From: Acanthochromis polyacanthus
Lineage: Eukaryota > Chordata > Actinopteri > Pomacentridae
DNA length: 64,000 bases
NCBI RefSeq assembly: GCF_021347895.1
Contig: NC_067113.1
Span: forward strand, 44,803,474 to 44,867,473
Direction of reading: 5' to 3'
The position numbers were made by a program, and so were the translations under genes. The notes under the pieces were generated by a model. That model was not told the origin of the DNA. It was given only the letters and a program-made list of their open reading frames with translations, and made no database searches. Of this stretch, positions 1 to 13,900 are shown piece by piece. Within the stretch, counting starts at the first letter, position 1, and every line of letters begins with the position of its first letter.

Positions 1-199
1 TAATGTTTAGAAGCATGTTTGCCCATGCACTGTCATAGCTTGCTAATTAGCAAAATATAAGCCTGAATGCCATTAGTTAACCAGGAGGTAGTTGGTCATA
101 AATCAAAGTTTCTGATAAAATAAAGAAATGTTGTCCTGATGACGGCGCTAAATAAAAAGTCAGAGGAATGTCACTGCAGAGGAACCATGAATATCTGTC

Positions 200-600
200 A
201 TTTGTCTGCCATTTTCAGAGACACTTAGCTATTAGCTTTCCTGCTGAGGATTGTATGAGAAGCTCAGTACTACTCTCCACCTTCATGTTTTTACAGTAAA
301 AATTAAGCCAACAGATGATTAGCTTAGATTAGCATAAAAGCTGAACAAAGTTAGACTGGTTCCATAACGAAAGGTAGAAAGGCTTTTAAAAAAATTTTTT
401 TTAAAAATAACCGAAATGCCACAAGTCAGAAATAGTTCAACAAATAATCTTTTAAACTTTTTTTGTTCTTACACTTACACACTACAAATAAAGAAAACAA
501 GATATTTTGTGTTAATTGGCAAGCGAGAGGGCTTCCCCCTTTCTTCTGTCTTTATGCTAAGCTAAGCCATCCTGCTGCTTACTTTAGCAGAGTATTAGCG
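200..600 (+). repeat. Fish interspersed repeat (gcttagatt...gctaagctaagcc)
   Basis: The stretch has the layout of a common teleost repeat: GATTAGCTTAGATTAGCAT near 318, then ATGCTAAGCTAAGCC near 553. A minus-strand piece of the same family appears at about 18540-18622, and a short piece near 42840. Class unknown. Confidence 0.45.
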
Positions 601-1090
601 ATTCAGTCAGCTAAATTTTAAAGAAACCTAATACTTCCACAAATTCTCTGGGCATATTTTGCCCTTGGCACATTTTTTCTCACTTTTGGCTACTTTTTTT
701 TACTGCAATATAAAGTCCTGCACCTCTGTGGAAACAGCACAACTATGGCTAGAAGTAGAGAGAACTCAAAAACTTCTTCTCTGCAGTATAATAACGTTAT
801 AATGACATAAATCATGAATATAACGAAAAACCAAATGTGGAATTTCTTTGATTATTTATTTTAGAAGAAATTTTAAAAGCTGGAATTAGTATGTACGGCA
901 TGCCTCAGGTATTACCAATACTAGGAAAAACAATGCGTTTCTACATACTATAGACATTTTACTACTTACATTGTAAAAGCAATGCCTGCAGTTCATCTGA
1001 AACTCCCCAAATTCCTGCCACGTGTATTTGGTTGCAGATGAGTCACTAATGGCTTCACTGTTGCGCTGTGGTGTGCCTAATTCTTAGTTT
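600..1090 (+). repeat. Dispersed repeat family A, copy 1
   Basis: Contains AATATAAAGTCCTGCAC near 707 and GCCTGCAGTTCATCTGAAAC near 983. The same order of motifs is found at about 7660-8100 (+) and, inverted, at about 14640-15030. No terminal repeats or coding capacity seen; it is probably a non-autonomous element. Confidence 0.65.
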
Positions 1091-1187
1091 GTTTTTTTAT
1101 ACTGAATCTTGTTAGTACAGCTTAACTGTTTGGGCAAATTGGAAAAAAAAACATGCTTCCCATGAAAAAACACAACTTTTGGCTTAA

Positions 1188-1622
1188 TTATTACCTCCGC
1201 CAAGGAGGTTATGTGACACCCGGCGTTTGTGTGTCTGTCTGTTAGCAAGATAACTCAAAAACGCCTGGGCAGATTCACATGAAATTTTGAGGGGACGTAG
1301 ACTATGGTAAGAGGAAGAGCTGATTTAATTTTGGTGGCAATCCGGAAAGGATCCTGGATTCTGGATCACTTTGAATTTTTTATTAGTATGTTTTAGTATG
1401 TGATCCAAAATATGACAAAAACATCATAGGCTAGTCTGTCGTCCAACAAAATGGAGCAAGGTGTCCCGATAGCTCAACTGGTTAAGAAGGTGATTTGGAA
1501 ACAGAACTGTGTCAGAGATGCAGGTTTGATTCCAGCTCATGATCCTTTACTACATTGGTTTCCTGTTTTCCTCTCTATCCTTGGTGGAGGTCTGCACTCT
1601 CTGAGTGCTTTTCTAGTTCTCT
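1188..1622 (+). repeat. CCTCCGCC / GGTGGAGG element split by a SINE
   Basis: Left end ATTACCTCCGCCAAGGAGG (1188-1206) and right end TTGGTGGAGGTCTGCACTCT (1580-1599) are the two ends of a common fish repeat. The stretch between about 1455 and 1578 does not belong to it and looks like a tRNA-derived SINE insertion. Confidence 0.55.
1455..1578 (+). mobile_element. tRNA-derived SINE head
   Basis: An A-box-like TAGCTCAACTGGTTAAG (about 1470-1486) and a B-box-like GGTTTGATTCC (1523-1533) are spaced as in a pol III promoter. They are followed by CCTTTACTACATTGG and a CT-rich stretch, as in teleost tRNA-SINEs. The acceptor arm does not pair, so it is not a functional tRNA. Confidence 0.6.
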
Positions 1623-1880
1623 CTGTCTTCAAAAACGGTACAAGTTTGGTGATTTTCTGTCAAAGATAACATACCTTTCAAACCTGCTGGTATGTTTTGG
1701 AATTCAAAGGGTTAAAGGGTAGAAGACTGTCTAGTCATAAGTGATTTTGCAGAGGGGATTGTCCACATTTTAAGAAAATGTGATACAAGAACATCGTGCA
1801 ATAAAACAGCTGCCTAATGCTGAGCTCCCACCTACAAGACAATACCACCTGTCTAATGTGTGTTTCTATTATGCCTCCAG

Positions 1881-1950
1881 ATCATTGAATGGCTCTGTGA
1901 CAACGTGAACACCTTTGAATGCTTCAATCAGATCCAGGAATTCATTTTAG
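1881..1950 (+). CDS. gsap: gsap exon a (first in window)
   Basis: Acceptor is ctccag, donor is gtcagt. It encodes IIEWLCDNVNTFECF and then NQIQEFIL, and ends one base into a codon. It aligns with the IIQW...QEFI stretch of human GSAP. The preceding intron runs off the left edge of the window. Confidence 0.9.
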
Positions 1951-4900
1951 GTCAGTGGAGGCTGAATCACTGGGACACACAAGAGCCTCCCGAGTAGCAC
2001 TTCTTCCTTTTAGAGTTCGAACTGCTCTCTTGCCTTTTTATGTCTCTTTCTGTGTGTGGTTACTCGACTGCTTACATCTTGTCTACACAAAGCTAAATTC
2101 TTTCATCAGCTTTGTTTGGCTCTTAAATTTTTTTGCTCATGCACTTGTGCCAGGCAACCCAAGTAGGTCTGTGGAGTTAAAAAATAGATTCGAGACCTTG
2201 GAGACTGGCGGAGAACAGTGCAAATATGGCAAAATACCGTGTCGACACGCAACGCATTTATCTGGCCTTGTGTTAAAGGAAATAATAAGAACAGTACAAG
2301 ATATTAATTTGATATAAGGAAAACATCACCCAGAGAGGAGATAATTACATTAGATAGCGGAGCTGCATAAATTAGCATTTTATTGGTGCTGGAATAACTA
2401 CTCCACCTTGCTTTAAGAGTTTATATTAACACAGGTGCTACAATATAGGAAGACAATAACGGTGACCTATTAAATGATGCATTAGTAGATAGCACTCACT
2501 GCTACATTACAATGACAGTGGGGATCTCAAGTGCCTCATTTGTCGTAGGAGATAAAAATTCTACGTGCGTCTGTTTTGAATCCAGGAAACAAAAGTCTGT
2601 CTGTACTGTGTCTGACTGTCTGTCTCTCCCACACAGCCTCTTCGTACAGAATAGGCTATGAGAAGTCTCTCGGCTTGGATAAAGTCCTGCCATACTCCTC
2701 TGTATTCAACACCAAGGTACCACGCACACTTATGCATATATTTACACATGCATAAAGGCATAGAGAGGAAGCAAGCAGCTCTATATGTCTTGATATAAAT
2801 GCGGAGCAGGATGCGATGTTATTCTTCTCTTTGGGCCCTAAGTAGCATAAACAGACTCCCTTTGGTGTGTCTTTGTGTTCTAGGTGGTCCCAGTGTGTTT
2901 GTTGGAGGTTCCTGGTGTGTTTTGCGTCACTGAGCTGCATATTGAAACTGTCTTCAAAGGGAAGGTAACAATATGTTTTTCAAAATTTATGCACTTTAAG
3001 AACACTATAGGCACTCACAAGTTATAGGACAACATGTATGATTTGTCTTTATCGTCATGGGAAAAAACGCCCTTCTACTGCTTTATTTTCAGGATTGGTA
3101 AATTAAAATGTGGCCTTGTTTTGGAGCTTGGTGGCTTAATTGAGAGAATATGCTGTGGGTGCATATTTATAGTTTTTATGGCTCGGAATGTGTGTTTGAC
3201 ACAGAAAGATATGTATATACTGTCAGCAAAGATACCATAGTCAACTTCATTCAAATGTTTAAAATACATCAATGTATATATGTGTTTGAATATATATATA
3301 CTGTGTCCATTTTTTTTTGCAGCAATGTCCTTGCTTTGTCACTATGGTCTTGTTGTTGTTGTTTGTTTCCTGTGTATATCTGTGCGCAGGCCAGGAGTCT
3401 CCAGGGTTTCTGGTCAGAGCTGCAGTGGAACACAGAGAGGACAAAATATCTGGATGCTGCTCCCAACGCCAGATACAGACCCTCACACATCCAGGCCGAC
3501 TGGGATAAACTGGTGGCAGAGGTACGTGTTTGTGTCCTCCAGCCGAAACCTCTCGTGTATTAATTATCATAAATCACCAGCGAAACATCATTTCCATACT
3601 GGAAGTTGAATCACCAGTGATTGATAAATTGTTTGCTTGCGAGGGATGGGAAACTGACTGCTTTGTGCGTCTCTTTATGTGTGTCCTTGTCAGCATACAT
3701 GTGGGTTTTTGTCAAACAATGGCAGCGTATTTTCAGCCCTCCCATGATGCTGTTGCTTGTTTCAGAGGTTCGAGAAGAGACCTTCCAGCCACATGAATCA
3801 CATGGAAGAGAACACAAAGAAGTAGGTCTGCCTCCCACCGGAGCTTTGTTAAGAAATGTGCTACGGACTCGCTGTCCTGAAGCAGGAGGGAGGGAAGGCA
3901 TGGCTGCACCTCTACACTGTGTCTGGAGAAATTACATAGTTTTCTCTAATGAGGTCCGATAAGGTCAAAACTTTAAACCTCTAAAGACCTGCAACACCGC
4001 TGGTCCTGTCTTGATAAAGGTCGAATGAATGGGACTTTTTAGGAGTGTGCCCTACTTTTAAAATGCATAAGCTGATCGGCCTGGGTTATTGGGCGTAAAA
4101 ATCAGGTTTGGTCTAAAATTTTAGCACTTTTGCAGCTACTGTCAGTTTAGTTTAGATTATTGCCAAAAACACTTGATTCCTAAAACAGCTGGAGTCAAAC
4201 CTGGCTGTGAAATTCTTTAAACAGCATCCAACCTTTGAGGATAAAGTTGGTGTTCTACATTTTTCTTATTCCCTGAAAAGACCCAAACAAACTATGCTTA
4301 CTACTCCTCCTCTGAATACTTTTTTTTTGACTTCTCCAGGCTCTTAGGCTACTTGCTCCTACAATACATTTATATCTTTAAAACTGGCTTTCAAGTATTG
4401 AATTTCTTCCTTTCCAAAGACACTGTAGTTCTCAGGAAGCTTTACTTACAGGAAGAAAAGTGCATTTGTCTGGGACTATTTTGAGCTCTAAATTATTAAG
4501 TTTGAAGTGCTATTAAGTGCTCTTGTGAGTCTTTAAAGCAGTAGGATCGTGGTGTATAGAGGGGTCGACTCAGGATGAACTACAAGAGGATCACGCGCAG
4601 CAATCTATAAATCCTGCCTCTTGGCCACGTAATTCATAAACACAGGATCTGAGGCGTCTGTACGCAGATGACACACGATTATACACGGAGAATCTGCTTT
4701 TGCATGGAAAAAATAACAGTTGGATGCCCCACAAATTAATCCAGTTCGATTAGGACAAGTAATTTTTGCTAACCATTTGCTACAAGAACTATGCTTTCTT
4801 CCAGCTTTATTTTCCCCAGACTAATGCTGTGTAGGTCATAAATTAAATCCAACATTTTAGAACTGTGCCACCAACAGAATCTGAAGAAGCTGTATATATT

Positions 4901-7900
4901 TCATGTCTACTGGACTTTGGTAATGCCCTTCTCATGACAATGATTGCAACCAGTCTATGTTTGATCCAAAATGCTGCTGCCTGAATTCTTAAAAACAGAT
5001 GATCCTCAAAACAGATCATCTCTACTCCTGTTCCTAACCCTACTCCGACATTAACTCGTAGTATGGGACCCAAAAAGTGTCACCAAAAATCTATCCCAGA
5101 TGACTCAGAATGGTCTGAAACATGCTCCGAAGCCCTCTCTGTGGGGTAAATTTTGGGAGTCACTTATGCATCTCCCCATTGAAAGTGAATGGGTAAAAAT
5201 GTTCACAAATATCTCCCAAACTAAACATCCTAGACATTTGGTAGTGCGATCCGTTGACATAATTCGGCCATGCTGAACATGCCAGCCTTGATCCTGAGTC
5301 TCTGCAACCTTCCGTGCCCGAGATACAGAAAAAAAAAATCCAAGGTAACGCCTATTTCTTGTCATCATACAGACTTGTGGGCAGGCTTATTGGAACAGCC
5401 GTGTGGGTAAATAGGGGGGTAGGTTCAGGTTTTATGACTCAACCGTGTTTACAAGAGAAGTTATTTAAAAGAAACAAATTTGATCATGTCGTACCTGTGT
5501 TCAGGTGCATAACCAGTTCATTTCAGAATTGACTACAAAATTAGCCTTCTTGTCCATAAAGCTCTAAAGCACTTTGTTCCACAGCATCTCCCTGACCTGC
5601 TTACAAAATATGAACCTTTCAGAACTCTCATATGTTCTACTAGCACATGCTTTGGAACATTCAGAGAGTTGGTGAAACAGTGTCGGTTTTTGTGCTCCCA
5701 GCTGCCGGACTATATTAGATACACTCCCTTAACATTTTTTTTCCATTTTAAGTGCCACATTGATGTACTTGGTTGTGTCTAGTCACATGTATGTTTTGCA
5801 TGTGTGCTCCATATGTACCTGCTGTATTTAATGTGCAGCACATTGACTCCAGACTAGAATGAAATGTGCTATGTGAATACTACAGTCGGTTGTTTCAGGA
5901 CAACAGTGGGGATAGAGGGCAAAGAGGTCGAGGCAGATGGCTGCCCCCTTCAGTCTGATTCAGCCGGAGGTTTTTCATGTTAAAAGGGAGCTATTTCCCT
6001 TTGGTGCCAAGTTCTTGCTCAAAGGCGTTCGTTGGGTTTCTCTCTATGATTTAATATTGTAAGGTCTTGACCTTCCTATGCGCAATGCCCTGAGATGACT
6101 TATGTTGTGAATTGGCGTTGTATAAATGAAACTGGACTGTACTGAACTGAAATATCAGATTTTGGCTACACAGGAAACACTTGTTATTCCAGTCAGTTCA
6201 TTGTTGGTTTTGGGCTTTTCATGGGGTTCTTGATTAGACAGAATTTCATTACATAATTTTCATGACCTCCCATGAGTCTAGACAAATACATCTTTACATG
6301 CTCTTTGTAAGGCGATATGAACATGGATGTTGAACAGGATTGTGGATGACAGAAGTTCAGTTTCCACTACTTAAGTCAGTGTAAACAAAAAAAAAACACC
6401 GACTTCACAGAGCAGAAACGTCTGTTCTCTGTTTGATCACCAGATTCTCACTTCAGCGAATGCTTTCTTCTTTTGGAAATTGACTTCCGTATTTTACTTT
6501 TGATCTTCACGCTCACTGCAAACTCTCACAAGTTTGAAAATACACAATATCCAATCCCTGCTCTGATTGAGATCTATTCAGCTAGTTACCAGGTGGAAAA
6601 TGCCCACTTTCACTTTAAATACCCTAAAAATGAGAACATAACTGCAACTCCTCAACATTTTAGAATGAAGTGACCTAATGAGGGAGTCTGAATTAAATAT
6701 AACTCTGCCCTCTTTGTGCCAGAGATCAAACCAACATCCTTTTTTGGTTCATAACTAACAGCTCTTCCTCGAGGCCGAACTCCAGAACCTGCTTACCAAC
6801 TTTTTGCCTTTATAGTTGCGATATATTTTTGCTGCCGACTGCAGCAGTGTAGCATTATACTGCCTCTGCTTACAGCATAAAAAGTAAGACTCTTATTATA
6901 ATGCTGGCTTGAGGGATTGTTTTCTCACAAAGCTTTTCTTCTTATTTTGTAGAGTTCTATCAATGGTGGACACCTGGTCCCTGGGTAAGTTGGCACACTC
7001 AACACGCACATACACTCACAAACATTTATACAGAGACTCACAGTTGCACGCATGTATTATGTGGAGTGTGAATGTCATAAATAACAAAACCTTGGCTCAC
7101 AATGTACCTCAAAACTGTGCGCGAGTGTGCACGGGTTTGTGTATTCTTTTGAGGCTGCATTCTTCATGCCCACTGGAGAATTCGGCTGAACAAAACCACC
7201 ACACTAATTTATCTTGGAGGGAGAGGTTGAGAAAGAGGGGAGGGGAGGGAGGAAGAAAGGGAGATGAAAATACAGTGAAAGATAGAACAAGCAGAGAGAT
7301 GAGGAATGCTACAATTACATAACAGCGAGGAGTCTGGTACTTCCCTCTCCTCTCTCTCAGCTTCTTTTTCTTTCGTTTTCCGCCCATCTCTCTATCTCAT
7401 GACTCCGATGCAGATGTTCAGTGTCAAGCACAACACGGGACCTTCCCTTACCTCATGCATGACCTCATACACCCACAACCTCCTTCAGATTCACTCGCAA
7501 AACACAAACACAGTGCATTCTGATTACTTTCCATGCATATTTGGCTATTACAGGGCTTGGTATGTACTGCACACATAATCACAGGAGCCTGTTTTGTTGT
7601 GTTGTTAGAGGAAAACAAACCGAGTGTTCATTTTGACCCACTGAACCCTCGGCAGTTTCTGGGCATTTTATTTATTCCCGTCACATTTTTTGCCTACCGT
7701 GGGCTCATTTCTCACTAAAATATAGGGTCCTGCACCTCTATGGCAACAGAGCAACCATGGCCAGAAGGAGAGAGTGACACAGTTCTAATATCGTAAATCA
7801 TAAAAAGGCAAAAACTAAAGCTGGTATTCTTGAAATATTTATCTTACAAAGATTGAAAAAAATGTGGAACCAGCATGTGCAACATTTTTACTGGTGCCTG

Positions 7901-10900
7901 GGGTTGTTACCAATAATAGGAAAAAGATTATGGCTGTACATATTACATGTATTTAACTACTTGCATTTGTTTCCATAGTGTCTCCTCTTTATTCTGCATA
8001 TGCACAGCCTGCAGTTCAGCTGAAAAGTCCCTGAATTTTTTGTCACATGACTGATGGTGACACTTTTCTCAGTCATACCCTCTCAGTTGTGATTTTTTTT
8101 TTTTTTTTTTTTTTTACAGGATCTGCTAAGAGGTAACTGTACATATTTTGTAATTTTAAAAATAAGATATGTAGAAGAAGCTGATTGTGAGGAACTGTCA
8201 CAATTTCAAGCTTACATTTGGTTCATTTTCTTGACCAGGCTGCAAATTGCACATAAATAATTCAAGGCCCATTGAAAAGGTGAAAATCCAATGATTCTGT
8301 TTTATGGTTTCTGATAAATGGTGTAATTTTGGAGGTTCATTTGAAGCCAGCATGACTTTTCACCCCGCCGGTGGGTTTGAGGGTCATTATTTTTGGATTG
8401 ATGATGCCAATTCCTCCTTAATTTCTCCATTCTGATGACTGTTATTGTTCAGATGTACCAAATTACAGTCATGCCAGCGGTGTGCTTCTAGCCAGGCCAT
8501 TGTTAGCCTGTCAGTCCTTTGGATTTGTGATCTCACACCTTGCTTTGGACTGAACCATCTCAACCACTATAGAATGGGCTTAATTTTTCAGATACAGTGT
8601 CGTCATCGAGACAAAATTTGGTTTATAAATGCAATAAATAGCCTCCTAACCCTCTGAGCTAAGATGTTGAACAGCAAACCACATAGCATTTGTGTTTGCA
8701 TGCTGACTTAGCATTTAGCTCAAAGCACCAGTGTGCACAAATACAGCCTCAGAGAGCTATTAGCATGGCTGAGCTGTTAGTCTTGTAGCATATATTTATG
8801 TTACGTGTTACTTATGCAATTGTCTATTTCTGCTGTGTGCACCTTCTCAAATGACTTAAAGTGTAGAGATTTGATTTAGGGCTATAGTGCAACCAAATGT
8901 GACGCAGGAGACCAGGTTAACGTCTACTAGACAAATCTTTTACTTAAGCAGCCAATGACTCAGGCACAGGAGATCTGTCAGCATTGGAAACAATTCTAAC
9001 AAGGGAGCAAGCAAAGGCAAAAATCCCCCAAAAAACAAGCAAACAGTCAAACACAAGAAAATGAACAAAGGACGAAGCAGCACAGACAATCTGGCAACTG
9101 AACGAGGAACAGCAGGGAGCATAGATACTGGGGGCACGGATTGGATGTTCGGTGACAGGTGATGCATAAAATTGGCGGGTAAACAAACAAAGGGAGGAAG
9201 TACAACAAACTGGCATGAATGAAAGGGAATTAATACGAGTGACTTAAACAGAAACCCCAAAGACTTTGTGCTTTGAGGCCCTTTTTAATTAAATGCTTGA
9301 TCTGTAAAGAAAGTTGGAAATTATGGAGGGAAAGAAAAATGCTCTTTACAATTTCCAAGAGTCCGTTGTGATATGGACATGTATAATTTATATAGTCAAA
9401 GAAGGGTAAAACCAAGAACAATGTGTTTAAATTAAAGGTCCCATATTGTGACCCCTTTTCAGTTAATAAATCGACATCTCACATCTTTCAATTTATCTGT
9501 TCAAAATACTGCAAAAATGTTTAAATCCCCGTTTTAAATGCAGCTGAATGACTGCTGTTTAGGCCTTCTTCAGGAAGAAGACTCTCTCTGTGCCTCTGTT
9601 TAACTGCGTAACGCAAACATAGATGTTTTACATGGGAATGTCGAATTCACAGCACAGCTTTTGCTATTAACTTGTGTGTTCAGTGAGTTTGTCAGTAAAT
9701 GTCGGGGTAAGAAAATCTGTAGTTTAGTGGTGCTTGGAAATGAAGTGACTACGGATTAACGTGTGATGCTAACAGACTCGTTTTCACACCAGTTTTAGTC
9801 ACGGTTTCATACTCGTTTTGTTGTCTGACTACAGAAACAGAGGAATATGTCAATTTGGATATGTTAATAAACAGATTTGAGCACAGAGAGCAGGAGAGAA
9901 GCAAACAGATGTAAACATTGGCTGAGTTTATTGGTTTCGTATTGCTCTTCAAGTTTCCACCATCTCACATCCCGCATTGTTACAGTTTCCACAGAGCTCC
10001 GACCAATGGGAATGCAATAAAAACTAATGCTAGCCATAGCAACATTAGCTGCATGTCAACAACTTGCTAACACTAAAGATTTTCATGTTGCTATGGTGAC
10101 ATTGGCAGCAAAAACAAAAGTAATTCCCTGGATTTTTAGTCATTAAGATGCTGGGAGCGCATAAAGACTCTTGTGTTCACTCTGGCACCCAACAGCAGAG
10201 CATTCAATGGTTTTTTTCTCATAGCTGACGAATTATGCAGTTGGCAGAAGCAGCTCAAGAGAGTAAATAAGCCTGGTGGACTGTGAGACAGCCACTCATT
10301 CTGAATGGCTCACTTCATGGGCAGCGAGGAAGCAGGATTATGGAAATTTAAGCTCGATGACTGTTGATTGCTCAGTTTCTATTTACGGTAGCAACTGGAC
10401 AAAATTCTGAGTGGCTGTTGAGCTTGTAAGAATATTCATGTTTTCAGTTTTTATTTAACACCAATAAATAATCATGAAAGAAAGGGAAAAGCAGCAAACC
10501 CTCACATCTGAACAGGTGCAACTACTTAATACTTAGCTTTCTTCAAAGATAAATTACCTAAATGATAGTCGCTTTATGCAAAATTGTTGATGATCTCTGT
10601 TTAATTTTTTTTGGAAGACTACATTCCATAAACAATTTTGAAGAGATAGTGAGTGTGAGTGCTGGAGACATGCCTGCTAGCTGTGTATAAGAGCATCAAC
10701 TCAACATCTAAAAATATGTACATTTAAAACAGTTAAGCACTTTGAGCGGCTGACAGGCACATCGTGAGTTTGGCAGCAGAGTCTGTACGTTAGCTGTACC
10801 TTTAAGAGCGCTATTTATATCTTTGTCATGTTTTACTGTAAGTCATATGTGTATAAAAGTGATCAAAAGACGGCGTACATTTGTGTATGCAAGTGTGTAA

Positions 10901-13900
10901 TCATTCATCTAAAGTACCCAAGCAGAAGTGTGGTCCTCCTTTGTGTGACGGACATAAAACGACTGCAGCAAGAATACACACTTTCACACACACACACAGC
11001 GGGACTGCAGCCTCATAACCCTGGAGGTTTGGGATGTATTTTTAAAGCGAAAAAAGCACCAAAAGAATATATTAATGTCCTTTATTTTTTTTAAATTAAA
11101 GTCATAAAAAAGCCAAAGTTTCCCATTTCTTCTATTTCCACTGATGGCCTGTTTAATGATGGTAGCGCGCTGACACACCTCAGGCTACCTGTAGTGTTCA
11201 ATCTAGCATAGCCGCAGCATCAAAGGTTTCTTCAAACGTTTCTTTTATGTGCGTACACTCACTGTTGCCTGGTCTCTTCCAGATAAGAAGCTGGTGCCAC
11301 TTTTCCAGGAGGAGGACCATCAACAGAGGGCACTCATAGGCCTGGTGAGAAAGTTGTCAATGCCTGAACACACACACAAGACCTTGGTTAAAAAAAAGTA
11401 TGTTTGTTGTATTTTAAGCTGGGGCGCTTCAGTTTCAACTTAAATAAGGTGTATGAGTCAGAATTGAAGAGCTTTTTTGCTGAAAATGTAATATTTTAGG
11501 CACACTTTTGCCTGAAATTTAGTATTTTAGGCAAACGTGTGCCTTAGAATTCAGGTAAACTGTTTGGGAAAAGCTGTTTTCTACTTAAAAGATCCAGTGC
11601 ACAAGGCCATGCTCGTAGGAAAATGTTTTCCAAGTACAAGACTTGGGCCTTGAGTCAGCCCCATCCAACACCTTGCAAATGAATCGACTTTGTTTTCATG
11701 CAATATGGAACAGACAGTATGTGGAAGAGTCCTGTGTTTGCTAGCTGCAAGCATTCACATCACCAAACTTTAAGGACAGTCAATAAGATAGTTGCAGAGT
11801 TAGCTGTATGAAGGCTAAACTATTATGAACTGGCAGCAACTGGACCCAGAATGTCATCAGAATAAAGTAGTTGTTCACACACAAGGAATTTGACTTTTTT
11901 TTGTGCAAAACATATCAAGTGTTGCCAGTCAGTAGGCAGTAGGTGTCATAAGAAAAATAATTCAATTCAATTCAATTCAATTTTATTTATATAGCGTCAA
12001 TTACAGTCAACTCGTCTCAAGACGCTTTACAGAACCCAAATGCCTGACCCCCAGAGCAAGCCCAAAGGCGACAGTGGCAAGGAAAAACACCCTTTTAACA
12101 GGGAAGAAACCTCGAGCAGAACCCGGCTCTATATAGGGGGGACCCATCTGCCTGCTGGCCGGGCGATAAGAAGCAGAGAAGCAGAGTTACAAGAAAAATT
12201 AGCATTCAATGTTATCAAGGGTTTATAAATCACACAAAGTAGCAGAAATACTTTCAGTGTGCAGGAATGTGCAAATTAATGACTCGAAAATGTGCAAAAC
12301 TCCACGGTATGCAATGTAAACACCTTGAAATGTCCATCCATCCATTATCTACACACTGGTTAATCCTCGTTAGGGTCACGGGGGGCTGCAGTCTATCCCA
12401 GCTGACTAAGGGTGAAGGCAGGAGACACCCTGGACAGGTCACTAGTCTATAGAGACAAACATTAACATTCACACCTAGGGACAATTTAGAATCACCAATT
12501 AACCTCAGCATGCTTTTGGACTGTGGGAGGAAACCGGAGAAAACCCACTCATGCACAGGGAGATTATGGAAACTCAATGTAGAAAGATCCTGGGAAGGCC
12601 GGGACTCGAACTGGGAATCTTCTAGCTGCAAGGTGAAAGTGCTAACCACCACCCACTGTGCAGCCCGCTAATAATCCACTTTCTAAGTTAATGTAGCGCA
12701 AAGAGTCAGTGTCTTGCTGTCATCATACATTCTTTGGGTGGGTCATGTCTTCCCCAATAGTGAGTAAATATCAATCTACCGCCCTCAATATTAAGCAGAA
12801 ATTCTGAATATGTTGTGAAACCACACTGATTGGACTCTTCCTGAAAGCTGGAAAGACGAAGCTCATGCCCCTTAACCCAGCATCTGAAGACACATTGCAT
12901 GCACTAGATGGGTCCGAAATTGAAAAAGTTGACGATTTCCTATATCTTGGAGGCTACGCCAACACAGCACATGATATAGAAACAAAAGTGGCAAAGCTTG
13001 GGGGGCATTAAACTCTCTGTCAAAAATATAGGCATCTCCAATTAAAACGACAACCAAAATGACAGTATTTAAGGCGTCAGTGGAATCCGTCTGAAGTGGA
13101 AGTGGAGTGTATGTTGTTGCACGTTACAAGATGTACAGAGTTCATGAACGTATCATAGGTAGTGAAGTCACTTCTCATAGTGAGCGGAGCAGCTTTCCAG
13201 TCTTTCAAGCTTTTCTTCACATTTCTGCAGAGTTTGACCCAGAATGAAAACTGCAGAGTTCAAAAGCCTCAATTTGTGTCTTTAGTCAGCAGAGGTGTGA
13301 ACACTCAGAGCTCCGCAGCATCATAAATCAGCTTTCATCTGCTTTGCTCCTTGGCTGTCTATTACATACAGTATAACAGCTCAGTGATGTTTCCTGGGGT
13401 TGTCTGGTCTTTCAGCATCACACACAGTCAGCCAGGCAAACCATTCAGGGTAGATCAAATCCAAACATGTGTCCAGGCAGCGCTACACTAGAATCAGGTA
13501 TTTACTGCATCACGTCTGGCAAAATATAGCTATTATTGTGACTTTTCAGGTGTCGCATACACCTACTGACGTCTTGTTTGTTGCCCACAGCTGGCTGTGT
13601 GTCAGATTCTTTCCTATGACTTTAATAAATACCTGCAGCATCACACAGCAGCAGAAATTACATTTCAGTGTTTTAATTATGTAATGGGACTGGAGTTATG
13701 GGGGTGAAGTTTTTATCAGCTCAAATAAACCAGGTTTCCCCCAAAGTCTGAAGTTTACACCCTTGATCTGACCTCATTAAATTAGGGTTTAATTACCTTG
13801 AACTACCAGCTTTGGTTGACGTGATGTGTCCATGTTTCACTGGTTTTCAGGCTTCCAAGTTATTTAATTACTGATTCAGCAAGATGTCTAAGAACTTTCA

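Larger units (their letters stand above)
1..1880 (+). other. gsap intron (3' part) with repeats
   Basis: No exon is visible. It holds a TTAGCTTAG-type fish repeat (about 200-600), a dispersed repeat copy (about 600-1090) and a CCTCCGCC-type element with a SINE inside (1188-1622). Confidence 0.6.
6985..11282 (+). other. gsap intron with three repeats
   Basis: 4.3 kb. Holds repeat family A copy 2, a GCATGCT...TTAGC repeat piece (about 8655-8800), a 22-base T run (about 8092-8115) and repeat family B copy 1. Nothing is recognised in the rest. Confidence 0.6.

Noticed and set aside
1461..1540. Possible tRNA gene
   Set aside because: Box-like motifs are there, but the acceptor stem does not pair and a SINE tail follows.
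2651..2716. Downstream acceptor for gsap exon b (start 2651)
   Set aside because: It changes the frame and removes the conserved ASSY residues.
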